A stretch of 64,000 bases of DNA from Unio delphinus. Its lineage: Eukaryota > Mollusca > Bivalvia > Unionida > Unionidae. Numbering within the stretch: the stretch's first letter is position 1; each line of letters starts with the position of its first letter. Shown here piece after piece: positions 1 to 11,772 of the stretch. The notes beneath the pieces are model-generated. The model saw nothing but the letters and a program-made list of their open reading frames with translations, was not told the DNA's origin and did no database searches. Location of the stretch: assembly GCA_029339505.1 (NCBI GenBank), contig JAQISU010000022.1:18990001-19054000 (forward strand). Direction: 5' to 3'. The translations under genes and the position numbers were made by a program.

Positions 1-560
1 ACTTCGTACACCCTGAAAATCTCTCAGCGCCGACTCACACGGGCACCCTGGGAGCTTCTTAAAGAAATATAAGGGACGCACACCCTTGTCTCCCTACTCT
101 ACTCTTTCAAATGAACCTCCCTCTCACGGACATTCCATCAGACCAATTGGCAAACAATTTTACCAGGCCCTATGTACATATAAATTTCCACTTTTCTGAC
201 TCATGCTTTGCGCTCCACGCATGAATTTCATTGCTCAAAATAATTGTAACGCATTCCAATGGTATCTACCCATCGTTATTAAGTAATCATTCCTATTACA
301 TGCGTCCTAAGAATTACAGAATTATACATTTAAATACATATGCACATAAATCCAACTCAAAATAATTTCGCATAGTGCCCAATCTACATTTAGTTCATGC
401 CATAATTCAATTCTTTAAGAAATTCAACAATATGATATGATTAAATATTCTAATAAATTCAACTATAAATTATGATTAAATACTCTAATAAATTCAACTA
501 TATTGTGGATTCAGTATTCTAATATATTAAACTATCTACTCAAATCATGCACAAAGACTC
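1..560. other. AT-rich non-coding stretch
   Basis: No coding region, RNA gene or clear repeat could be supported here. The sequence is AT-rich with a short local duplication (a segment with ATTCAACTATA repeated near 470-530). It may be the decayed flank of the Polinton relic that follows. Confidence 0.4.
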
Positions 561-639
561 TGCCGTGATACCGTCTTACATATGATCAGCTTGCTTACGC
601 AGTTCAATTCCTTTCTTTTTCGAGTTAAGTCTCGGAGTA

Positions 640-1356
640 GCTATTAGCTAAAATTCCTTTTTCAACAAAAGCTTTCTGCTTTACTTACACTTCACGCGGG
701 ATCAGCTGATCTTGCTGAACCACCCTTAATGTGTCTTTACTACCCAATACTAGTACCTGATCTGGTGATTTTAATCATGCTATTTGTTTTATCGTAATCG
801 CATCGATGGGTTTCATGTTAATTCCACTCGTGACGTCGTTGTTTAACGTGGCCACCACATGAGGTAGTTCTCGCAACCTATTCACGAGATCTTGTCTTGA
901 ACGTGCAGTAATTCATGCGCATATTGATGTCTAAAGAGTCGCTGTAAAAGAGTTTGATTCACTCGTTCAATTATTGCCTGGTTGATATGTATCTCGGTGT
1001 GTCCATGTCTGATCTTAACATGTTGTTGGTGCAACATTGTCGTTACTGCCCCGATAACTTATTTGCTTAGGATCAACTAGTAGCAATTGTGGTCATTGCA
1101 GGCCAATATGTGGACCTGGTCCAAGTTCATAAATTCGTTCAAAATCTTTGAGGACTTCAGTTGCTATTTTAGACGAGAGTGACTCTGCCTCTTTATATCT
1201 ACTTGCAATATCTACGACACTCGACTCGTATTGTATGTGGGCTGTTATGCACGTCGTGCGGTAAAACAAGATATTAACCTGATGAACTTCGGTAGGTGTG
1301 CTGACATCAAAATGTCCATGTTGAATCGTTTGTGACGTGAAAGATAAATTTGCCAT
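640..1356 (-). pseudogene. Polinton/Maverick-type integrase relic
   Basis: Minus-strand reading from 1356 gives 87 open residues, then stops and frame changes, with recognisable integrase sequence continuing to about 640. Visible motifs are VVDIASRYKEAE, which belongs to the core of DDE integrases of Polintons and retroelements, then LLVDPK just after the first stop, and IIERVNQTL in another frame around the expected catalytic Glu. Integrases of this family insert the element DNA into the host genome. The breaks show that it is dead. The packaging-type ATPase relic 300 bp away on the other strand supports a Polinton rather than a retrotransposon. Extent at the 3' end is approximate. Confidence 0.7.
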
Positions 1357-1668
1357 ACGGTCTGTCGTGTTAAACTAATCAGCGGCTAACAGCTCGTGTG
1401 ACACCTGTTGGATTGCTGATATAACTCTCCAGTATCCTATCAAACTATAAAAAACCGACTCCATTATTTAACTGTTGGCCTATAATTACCCGCTCTCAGC
1501 ACTATTTTACTTTCATCGCCGATCTGATCAACAAATTGCAACATTTGCCAGTAGGAGCCGTCGTGTTCTTTTTCATCGAGGTTGCTCTAAGAACGTTTGT
1601 ACCAGTGCCTGTCTTGCATTGAACACAGCATAAACGCATGATTATAAATAATCTTTTATTTGTACAAT

Positions 1669-2300
1669 ATGGACTTCACTGACTTTTCAGCAACACGTGA
1701 GCACGCACTTGTCAAGCATCATCCAGTGCTGCTAAATTCCCTTCGAGCAATTATAATTGGTCTGCCTGGGTTGGGTAAAACTCAATTGTTTTTTAACCTG
1801 ATAAAGAAGTGGCTCAAGTGGGACAAACTGTATTCAGCGCCATCAGTGGATGATCAATGATGATATAATGTTCTTAAGGAATTTAATGAATCTGCAGAGA
1901 CTGATGATGATGTTATTGAATTTATTCCAGACATCGATGAAGAGAATCTTAACGGGGATATCAACAATCTGGTGGTTTAAGCTGACAAACAAGCAAATCC
2001 AGCCAGAATATTTTCACGGGGCAGATTTTAAAACACAGATGTCATTTACGTCACCGAGCTGTATACTCAGATTTCCAAGGTAATAATAGATAACTGTAGT
2101 TTGGGGGTTATGTTTAACGTGGTTGATAAACATACATATCGATATGTTCATGTGACATGGTAACCAAGCAACATGGACATAGTTAAATTTAAAGACATCT
2201 TCGCACACGCTCAGAAAACCCCACATGGATTCATCATGTTACGTTTACACTATCCAGCAACACGTTTTAGAATTAGTCTCGATAAAATATTTGATTAAAA
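1669..2300 (+). pseudogene. A32-like packaging ATPase relic (Polinton)
   Basis: The ORF from ATG 1669 carries a Walker A loop, IIIGLPGLGKT, about 30 residues in, followed by a hydrophobic helix and WDKLYSAPS. This is the start pattern of FtsK/HerA-type genome-packaging ATPases of Polintons and related DNA viruses. A stop at about 1858 ends the frame. Family-like sequence continues in other frames: an acidic stretch near 1,880-1,980, an Asp-containing strand near 2,020-2,080, and the C-terminal PHGFIM at about 2,222-2,240. At least two frame changes make it non-functional. It lies opposite the integrase relic in strand, as is common in Polintons. Confidence 0.65.
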
Positions 2301-3005
2301 AATTTATTTGTTGCATAATAAACCGAGAACATTACAACGGGATTATGTCTACGATCAAACAATTGCAGTAAAATGTTCTCGCGGTTAAATTCGATCCCGT
2401 AAATATCAATGATAATCTGAGATGATGAAGCAGCGAGGCGAACAGGGCAGATAGCTGAGTATAGATTCATCAAATTATCCAACGCGAAATGGAATTGTCG
2501 TTGGCAGATTTACAATAACAATATGAAACTCTAACGAATGTCAAGTTTGTGCGAGACAGCTAAAACACTTGTATTTGAATATATTTAGATTTCTTCAGAA
2601 TCCGCCGAAGGAGAATAGCCCAGATAATACAAAATGAGAACAGGTTAACGACAACGAAATGTTTTGGCGTTGAGGCGGCGGTTTTTTCATTGGTCGGTAG
2701 TGACCGTTCATCGTAGGCTGTTTCATGGTGCGTGTTTTCACGGTCTGTCAAGCACACACAACCTAACAGTCAATTATACACCGCATGTGTCCAATAAATT
2801 ACCATCTTGGTCGGTTAGACTTAAACATATTCGTGACAGCTATGGATTACGACATCGTAAATAAACAAGATTAACACAAACTGACACAATCAAATGACCC
2901 GGTGGGACATTCAGAGAAAAGTGGTAAGAACATATCCCTGCTGTGCCTGTCCTAATGATTGCCTAGACTGGGGATAGCTACCGTCGACTGCGTCACAGAC
3001 TAGAT
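2301..3005. other. Degraded interior of the Polinton relic
   Basis: Several short open frames occur on both strands but none shows a motif I recognise. The position between recognisable Polinton fragments suggests decayed element genes; this is inference. Confidence 0.3.
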
Positions 3006-3305
3006 TTACAGAAATCGTCGACGTAATATTGACAATGCCCGACGATACATGAGACCAGCACCTGTTGGATCGTTATGTCGGAATATACTTGGAGGGCCCC
3101 GTAACTTCCCCCAAGCTGCACAGATTTTTGGAAAATATTTATTAATTATGTCATTAAAATTGTTCCTCGTTTTGGCTTCATCCAATAACCCGGGTAGTCT
3201 GAATGTAGGCAACTGGACACATGTGATCTCAAATAACTTTTTATAATCGGGATCTCTGCTGGGTGTCCTGACAACATTAACTGTTAAATCCTCGTCCGTC
3301 ACCAT
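3006..3305 (-). pseudogene. Uncharacterised ORF of the Polinton relic
   Basis: A 99-codon open frame starts with MVTDEDLTVNVV and ends in a basic tail (RRALSILRRRFL). It has no transmembrane segment and no recognised catalytic motif. Its place between the ATPase relic and the inverted repeat at 3.4-3.9 kb suggests a fragment of an element-encoded structural or accessory protein. It may be a truncated gene or chance. Confidence 0.3.
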
Positions 3306-3392
3306 AATCAGATGTCTTATTGTGGAAATGAAATTTTTTTAAGATCATCATTCAGCTATTTAATCACATACTGCTCAAACAGGTATGTTTGC

Positions 3393-3866
3393 AGGAAAAG
3401 AATAAAATATTGCTATGAAAGTACTAGAACCAACGCTGGGCTCCGCTCTAGAAATATTGGCCGCTGATTCAACCGTTGACATATATAAGTCGTCCATCAA
3501 AGCTTTATTGGAGTGGCCGTTGGTACAGAATAAAATACAGGACTGTGCAGTGAATTTTGTCATATTCTTGCATCATCGCGTTGACAATTTATTTATATTT
3601 GTGGAACTGGTATTCTACTTTCCGAAGAAAATACAGGGAAGATTCTATAATATTATTTTTCTCTCATATAACTAAAACATTCTGATAAATAATCAGATTG
3701 CTTTGGTTATGGGAGTCCCTTTGAAATAGTCTGTACCAACGGCCACTCCAATAAAGCTTTGATGGACGACTTATATATGTCAACGGTTGAATCAGCGGCC
3801 AATATTTCTAGAGCGGAGCCCAGCGTTGGTTCTAGTACTTTCATAGCAATATTTTATTCTTTTCCT
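3393..3866. repeat. Inverted repeat, 136-bp near-identical arms
   Basis: The arm at 3393-3528 is repeated in reverse complement at 3731-3866 with a spacer of about 200 bp. By eye the arms are identical or nearly so, which indicates a recent or gene-converted inverted duplication. The arm is open for about 38 codons (from MKVLEPTLGS at 3415) so it may duplicate part of an element gene. Confidence 0.85.
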
Positions 3867-4236
3867 GTAATTTATTTAATTCTACGCTGACGTTCATCAT
3901 TGATTTGTCGTTTGATAATACTGCTGGAAAACAAACTGCTTCCCAGATTTGGACTGGTGCGGAAGTTCATTCAGTGGTGGTTACATGCGAGAATATAAGT
4001 AAATTACCTAGCATCTTATCCATCAAATCATTTTTCTCTGATATTTGGCCAACTATTATAAAATCGTAATTGTGTTAGTGCGATTTAAAACGAACGACCA
4101 TTAGAAGCTTTTCTCGGAGTTAGAAAAAAATCGAACTCTGGATTTGTTGACGTCGCTGATATAATTTTGGTCGACGACGTTTTGTTAGCGATCATCTTCT
4201 CCAGCTAGAGCTTTGTTTTTCTTGGATCATTATTAT

Positions 4237-4765
4237 CTATACACCGGATTTCAAATGTTGCACTGGCAATACTGCGTTAATGTGATTGTGGATAATAAAT
4301 ATTCCTGATCTCAGCAAATTCGTTGTCTGATATTGCACCGTCGTTAAATCCCACTGACTGAATCGATGATATATATTATGCATGTACATATCGCGGTGCA
4401 ACTTTTTTCTTTGCGTTCTTCTATTTTTTACTGGCACATGTAGATAGTGTTATCGCGATAATATTGAGTATACCAGCAACACCGACCAAAAAACCCACGA
4501 CAACTCCATTCACAGACGGTATCACGTGCGTCGTTGACAATGTACCGGTTAACTTCGTTGTTTCAGCGACCAGCGAGGAATTCGCGTATACAACATTGTT
4601 GATGCTGATGAGTCGCCCGGAATACTGAAAAATAACAACTTCATTTGGATTAACATCGGCCAGACGCATTTTAACTGGCACGTTTATCTCGTGTCGCATA
4701 TTTTTGGATAAATCAATATAACCAGCACCTTTGCGAGTAGCAGCTTGTCCGTAAATATCCATCAT
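4237..4765 (-). CDS. Small membrane-protein ORF in the Polinton relic, with overlapping short basic ORF
   Basis: The ORF at 4421-4765 has 114 codons and is intact. A polar N-terminal part (MMDIYGQAATRKGAGYIDLS) is followed by a single strong hydrophobic segment near residues 85-107 (VVVGFLVGVAGILNIIAITL) and a short CASKK tail. This is a C-terminally anchored membrane protein. Its start is chosen at the double ATG at 4765. A second ORF (4237-4437, 66 codons, starting MPVKNRRTQRKK) overlaps its end by 17 bases and is very basic at the N-terminus. The context of integrase and packaging ATPase suggests small virion-type proteins of the element. The family is not identified, and expression is not shown. 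Confidence 0.4.
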
Positions 4766-4808
4766 TATAAACCATTAACCTATTTAAAACGACTGTAGAA
4801 AATTTGGC

Positions 4809-4896
4809 AGAGTTACACAAATATAGCAGTTATTTTACATTAGGGAAATTATATCTAAACACTTGTGTATGTTTAATTGCTATATTTGTGTAACTC
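4809..4896. repeat. Short hairpin (24-bp arms)
   Basis: AGAGTTACACAAATATAGCA at 4809 pairs with its reverse complement ending at 4896 across a spacer of about 40 bp. It directly abuts the larger hairpin at 4898-5076. Confidence 0.7.
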
Positions 4897-4897
4897 T

Positions 4898-5076
4898 CTG
4901 TTCACAAATTTGACATACTGATATATCATGTGTGAAAACCGACAATTTTTGCTACAGGCTATTTAGGAACATTCTCTACTATTTAGGAACATTCATAGAG
5001 AATGTTCCTAAATAGCCTGTAGCAAAAATTGTCGGTTTTCACACATGATATATCAGTATATCAAATTTGTGAACAG
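4898..5076. repeat. Long near-perfect palindrome, 80-bp arms
   Basis: The arm at 4898-4977 is complementary to 4997-5076 with one mismatch noticed, and the loop is only 19 bases. The loop-side ends share ATTTAGGAACATTC. Such a structure can extrude as a cruciform. It may mark a terminus or replication structure of the Polinton-like relic, or a template-switch event. Confidence 0.85.
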
Positions 5077-5099
5077 ACAGCAGCCCTATTTCGCTTGAC

Positions 5100-8000
5100 T
5101 AACTCTACCTGTAGACTACAGATACGAGTACGAATTTAGATATATTTTTTATTTATTTTTCCAAAAAGCACTATTTACACAGATATATTTTCTGTGGAAA
5201 CCACCCACATGCTGTTTAGAAACGTTCTCGATATAGTTAGCAAGCAACACCTGTTTCACTGGACTAAATCTACCTGTGAACTTCACATAGTGATTATTTG
5301 TCCACAGTCGGCAATGTATGTAATACGAATTAAGATGTAATATTTAGTTTTGGTAAATAACACTATTTATATATTTTATTTCAGCTGAATATTCTAGAAC
5401 ACGGGAATATTGTAAATTTTAAGTTTTGAATTATCGTCAGCAGCAGATATTTATATTAGGTTTTAACAAACATATTTCAAGTCGCTGCATGTAGTTGTAA
5501 CGTCATTGGATTTCCAAACCATTACTTTCGAGCCCTGGACTCTGCATATTGCTGACGGGTTTAAAACAGACATTACTTAGTAGGGGCCGTAGGCGAAGCG
5601 TTTGAACGTCAAGTGGAAAACGTACTGAGAGCTGACAATTTGCGCATACCCGTCACCAGTTGAACAGGAGGTGCGGTTTTGTACCACATCGGGTTCGCCT
5701 GCGGGTGGGTACGCAAAAGATTATCAGAAATCAGTGCGTATCATTTTGACCGTAGAACTGTAACCTGAACAAAATTTATGGACAACCTTCTGAATTTCTA
5801 ATATTTTGTTTAGTATATAGGGGTTCACCGGGGTGGGTGAGTGGGTATGTCCATGTGACCATTTATGGGAAACACCTTTCCCCAACCGTAGTGATGAAGA
5901 ACCAAATAATAGCCAGAGATAAATATAGCCAGAAATACATAATAGATACAGTCAGAAATATATGACAGATATAGCCAGATATGCATATGGAAAATCAAAA
6001 AGTAAAATAGACCCATTGAAGGGACCCCATTAAGGCAAATATTGGAAAAGTGAGAAAACCTCATTGAAGGGTACCCCATGAAGGCTGAAAATGGAAACGA
6101 GGAAACGTCATTGAAGGGTACGCCATGAAATGACTCCATGAATGGAAATAAACTGGCATAAACAAAATTAACTGGCAATTAGTTGTCACCTAAACTAACA
6201 CAGACAAAAAGACTGTAAGTCTATTTTTTATTTTTGCAGTTTAAAATAATATAATAATTAATTATATATAAACTTTTCTTACACCGATTAGTCACCAAAA
6301 CAATGGTTTCTTTATTTGTGCGTCATTTTTATTTCGTCTTCACCCTCTTTCTATATTGCTCATATCAAATAAATACATTCAACATTTTGTGGAACATGAC
6401 GTGTCACATATTGTTTATGGTAATGTTCGTTGTTCATTCCAACAATTCAATGTATGTTTTTATTAAATGCTGATTTTTTTCACCCCACCCCCACCCCCTC
6501 TGGCCTCCCTTTTCTCTGCTCACCCGCTCCTGCTGCTTATGTCAAACAACAAAAAAGCTTGTGATATTTTTTTCAATATTTATTTACGTAACAACTAAGA
6601 CAATGCGTTAAAGCTTTTTACTATGGAAAAAAGGGCCTAAATTGAACACTGCTACTTAACTCTGACCGTAAAAGTCAAACTTCCGAAACAATTTTCTCAC
6701 ATTTCTGTGTGTACTATTGATGTTTTCCAATGTAGAACACCGGTGGCATATATTGCATAAATAACTGGGCAACTCTCCCTGATTTCCATCACTTGAAGAT
6801 TCTTTCAAGAGTAACATAAATTAAATTTACGCACTAATACGAGCAGCAATTGATATATTTCCCTCAAACTGTTCGTTGTATACAGATCGACCTAGTCCGA
6901 GTTTCCTTGTTGGGGTCAAGGGTCAGAACATATTGCCTGTTAAACAATTCGGTGATCGCACGGGGTAGTAGCTTACTGGCGGACATAGCAAACTGGAACG
7001 ATGTTAAGTTGAATGAAATCAATAAGAAGATTGAGTTATTTATATTGCTCGTCAAATCGATATACAAGACTCGCAACCAACTTGTCCATGATATTAGATA
7101 TCCATTAGTCACGTGATATCAACAATAAACCTAACCGAATGTTATTAGGCAGAATATTGGAAAATATTATATGAAAGTCACAAGCTGTTTGCAAAATGAC
7201 ATAATTCTCCACATATTTATTCTGAGAACAAATGCCTGCAACAAGTGGATGTCACAGCAATCTGAAGAAAGCCAGTTTTTGTGAGAATAAATATCTTCAA
7301 AGAAAACTGCAAATTTCAATTACAAAACAATGATCGATCATTCCTGGTTACAAGATCCTATTTTAAAAAAGTATGGCATAATTGTTAAATGTTAGTTTTC
7401 CTTACGTTGAGTTCATCATTTGGCATTTCGAGAAGACAACATCACATTATCTGCTACTTGAAATATTAAAAATTAAACTAACATATTAAATTAGAAATGA
7501 AACTAATTTAAATTAGCATATTAAACATTAATTAAATATTATATTTTAAATTAAATCAAATATTAAACATTCGAGGTTATGTGACATAACTAATTTCTTT
7601 AAAAGCTCTCCATCACTTCATCAGCTTCGAGTTCTATTAGATTTTTTTTCAAGGTGGAATCCTACACATTACCTTGTAATCTGTCCCTTTAATGTCGGGT
7701 TCAAAAATTGATTTTTTTAAAAAAAAAAGGTTTTATTTTATATTTTGTACAAAAGATGTTGATGTATATTTGTATATCAGGATATATTGCAACGTATATG
7801 TGATAACAAATGACGTCATTTCTTGACGTTAAAATCAGGACTGTTACAAATAATTTTTGCTTAATTGTCTTTAGATAAATTTGTTGATTGAAATATAAAT
7901 GTGGTCATATTCAACAAAGCATAATGAGGTCTTAATAATTTCTCATAATACCTACATGTCCCTTTTGGCCTGGTTTTTTTAATTATTTTTGAGGTCTCTT

Positions 8001-8380
8001 GCTTAAAAGTGTTACGGATCTCCCTGCCTTTTGGTAGTTAGACATAATTCATTGAAGACATGCAACACAACTAATTCTACACATTTTTGCTCCATTTTCT
8101 ACAAGTCATTATGTGCAATTTTCTGAAAATGATATTGGATGATCTACTTATTAAAATCGATGAAGACATTTTCAGATTCGATTGGCTTGAAGAATCATTA
8201 AATTAATGGTTGTGTGAACCTTTAAATTGATACTTAAATCGCACACAATCTTCTGGTCGTGAATATATAAACAGTTCCTGGCACAAAACTTACTTTTAGA
8301 CTTAAAAGTCAGTTTAAAATAATCAAATTTCAGTAACGTTTTAACTCTGAGGATTCACAAAATGTGTCGAAATTTTCCTC
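5100..8380. other. No gene seen; AT-rich with decayed fragments
   Basis: A slightly GC-richer segment at about 5,575-5,720 reads open for some 25 codons on the plus strand and may be another relic. Short-period degenerate repeats occur at 5,900-6,150 (AGCCAGA-AATA and ATTGAAGGG variants). An 88-codon plus ORF at 6850-7116 (ends in RNQLVHDIRYPLVT) has no motif that I recognise. I could not find the von Willebrand A exons of gene B here, so they probably lie left of the window. Confidence 0.4.
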
Positions 8381-8401
8381 ACGCATATGTATGTACGTGT
8401 G

Positions 8402-8402
<1 letters not shown>

Positions 8403-8456
<54 letters not shown>

Positions 8457-8508
8457 ATGTATGTATGTATGTATGTATGTATGTATGTATGTATGTATGT
8501 ATGTATGT
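8403..8508. repeat. (GTCT)n then (GTAT)n microsatellite
   Basis: About 13 copies of GTCT followed by about 13 copies of GTAT. It lies some 50 nt inside the intron that begins at the donor of the gene B linker exon. Confidence 0.9.
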
Positions 8509-8558
8509 GTGCATGTGTGAATATCTTGTATTGTAATTAAAACACCAGGCAAAATTAC

Positions 8559-8657
8559 CTCTTGATTCATCCTCTCCCGTAGATGTAACTGCAACATTTG
8601 GATCAATAAAGTTCTTTTTCAGTGTCTTTGCAAGGCCTTCAACCGTCCTCTCACCGC
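8559..8657 (-). CDS. Gene B exon 4: linker after the sushi domains
   Basis: A 99-nt phase 1-1 exon encoding 33 residues, with GLAKTLKKNFIDPNVAV in the middle and an acidic end (STGEDESRG). The acceptor TTTTTAAAG follows a (TTTA)n microsatellite; the donor is AGAG|GTAATT. In factor B-like proteins the segment between the last sushi domain and the VWA domain is a linker of this kind. The linker itself has no recognised motif, so this exon rests on phase and splice signals. Confidence 0.6.
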
Positions 8658-8660
8658 CTT

Positions 8661-8737
<77 letters not shown>

Positions 8738-9766
8738 ATTTAAACAATGTCATCACTATATCATGGGAAGATAACAATTATAAAGCAAAACACACGGCAT
8801 ACCTAATACATGCATACCCGACAAAATCAGGGTATCTAAAGTTTGAATTTAAACAAACGAATAACACGTTAATTCCTTCGCTTGTTAAGTCAAAATACCG
8901 GGACTGTTTTGAATCCTTCCAATCTTTAACTGTCCATTACACACGGTATTTTTTTAAACTGATATGCTAAGGTCTCACATGATAGTTTCGCATTTTGACA
9001 CCTGCCTAATACTTCAGGTAGAAGGCATGAACCTAATTATCATCAACCTAGCATTTTTCAATTCACACATAAGCTAAATCTATAATGTGGTTTAGATTTA
9101 CTTTGAGTTAGGCTTGGAAACTGGTTGACTTGTTGTTGACTGCCTGTTACAGTTAGAAAAGTACAGGAGATCAAATGCGTAACTTGAGCTTCAAATGAGC
9201 CGCGGACTTGGCTTGCGTATTTACATCTGTCTGCTACAGAGGTATATATTTAAAAATCTAGATGGTTGCGGGGTGATGAAAAGTATGCTAATTTGTTACA
9301 GTACTAGTGAACTTTATTCATGTATATGGCACATACTGATTCTTTTAGCTGTCTTGTCACAGGAAAATATTCAAATACCCCTTTTCTGTAAAAATTGAAT
9401 GTAAAAAAAGAGGGGTTGGGAGCAGTGTTGATTCAGTATAAAAACCACTAGATGCATAAGGAATTAACTTGAATTCCTCAGTCAGAATCTTACAATCATC
9501 TTTTCAACAAAAATCATCAGGTAATTTTTATTTTTGTCTTTAATGTAATATTATTATCATTTTTTCTGCTCTAGGTCATTGTCGGACAAAAATTTGCCAA
9601 AAAAACTGTCCAGTGAGACATGAAGTACACAAAATATATAATGGCACCCATACGAGAACAACGTGAATTTTTCCACCTTTCATGGACTATTTTTGGGAAA
9701 CATCATTTGTAGTTAACTCTGGATTATAGCGACACACTTTTTTGATAAATATTATTTGTCAAATAA

Positions 9767-9817
<51 letters not shown>

Positions 9818-10222
9818 AAAACACATATATTGTCACGGACATCGTGTTGCGATCTTTAGGGCTTGGGTACAAAGAAGACGGGCTGAAATCGACTTTGAAA
9901 AGTAAAAATAAATTTGACACAATGTGAAAAAAAGAGCTGTTTGTGCTAGTAGCCATCAATATTGCTGTAGTTATGTTTGTAATATGTAACTCACCGACGC
10001 ATTCTGGATCGCTACCGGTCCAACGAAAATCGTCGTGACACGTCCGTTCATTTGAACCCTCCAGGATATACCCAGTTTTGCATATAAACCGAACTATGTT
10101 CCCTGGATTTCGTCCTTCTAAAAAGGTTATGCCGTTGTTCAAATCTGGCACCGGTGGACACATTTTCGATTCATCCACAACTAAAAGATAAAGCCTCTTT
10201 TTGCTCAAATCTACCTAGCAGT

Positions 10223-10253
<31 letters not shown>

Positions 10254-11245
10254 ATAGTAGTAGTAGTAATAGTAGTAGTAGTAGTAGTAGTAGCAGCAGC
10301 AGTAGTAGTAGTAGCAGCAGGAGGAGGGATAACTTTAGTGGATGAGATTTGTTTATCTTGTTTGGAAACATAACCGAAAATATCGAGCAATAATTCTTTT
10401 TCCTCAGTGATAGCTAAGGTCTTTACTAGATAGTTTCATAATTTGACAGCCCCTAATTTTGAAGGTAGATGGCATGATCCTAATTATAAGCCTAGCATTT
10501 ATAAATTCACACATAGGCTAAATATGTGATGTGGTTTATATTTACTTATAGTCAGACTTGAAAAAGTGTTGGCTTGTTTGGTGACTGCCTGTCACAGTTA
10601 GAGTAGCTTTGAAGATCAAATGCGTAACGTGGGCTGCAAATAAACAGCCAAAGTGGCTTACGTTATATACGTATGTCTGCTACAGAGGAAAATCTCGAGA
10701 AAATGAGACGGATGAGGGGATCAAAAGTATGCTAATGTTTTACAGTAATAGCGAACTGTAATCATGCATATTGCACATACTAATTCTTTTCGCCGATTTG
10801 TCACTGGTAAATATGCAAAATAGCTCTTTGCTGTCAAAAATGAATGTAAAAAGAGGGGTCGGTGTAATGTAGGTTTAGTATAAAAGCCACCAATTATATA
10901 AGGAATTTTCCTAAATATCTCAGTCTAATTCTGACAAGCTTGCTTTCTATGAAAATCTTTTAATTAGATTTTATTTAATCTTTAATGTAAAATCGTTCTC
11001 CTTATGATGCAATTGGTCATTGTCGAATGAAGATTCACCCAAAAAAGTCCAGTAATACTTAAGCTAATCTTTAAGTTATCGACTTCTTGACAAGTAATAA
11101 TTGTAATAAATAAAGTATTATTTGTAAAAAAAAATAAAGTAATAATTGCCGTACAATTTCTAGCGTCAGCGGTGTACGATTCTGTGAGACAGGCGTCGAA
11201 CGGGTTACGAATGAACTCACGTTAAACCTTCACACATAATAACTA

Positions 11246-11344
<99 letters not shown>

Positions 11345-11715
11345 AACACACACAAATAACCATACACACACACAAAAACATAAACATACCCAAACACGTC
11401 GATGTTTTAAAAACAAGCAGTTTAAAACTTTGTTTATTTGTTCCAAGCAAATGTTTAAAATTTGTCACTAAGTAGGTCAGTCAAAAAGTCAGTAAAAGCA
11501 GCTAATTCGCTCACTGTGTACCTGGTCGGCAATCCCCAGAATGCATCCATATACCGTCCTTACAGGATACTCTGTCCCTCTTGAGGTCAATTTCAAGGTA
11601 TCTGTATGAGTAACCAGGGTCGCACTTGTATGTGTAATACTTCTTGGACTCGTGCAGGACAAGTTCTCCATATTCTAGCATCTTTGGTTCACCAAGGCAT
11701 TTTTGTGCTTGCACT

Positions 11716-11772
<57 letters not shown>

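Noticed and set aside
5825..6178. 117-codon minus ORF rich in Phe, Ser and Gly
   Set aside because: Made of short degenerate tandem repeats (ATTGAAGGG and AGCCAGA types); no domain.
1..8380. VWA and protease exons of gene B
   Set aside because: Searched on the minus strand for the DxSxS, TDG and GDSGGP contexts and found none, so gene B is left as partial.
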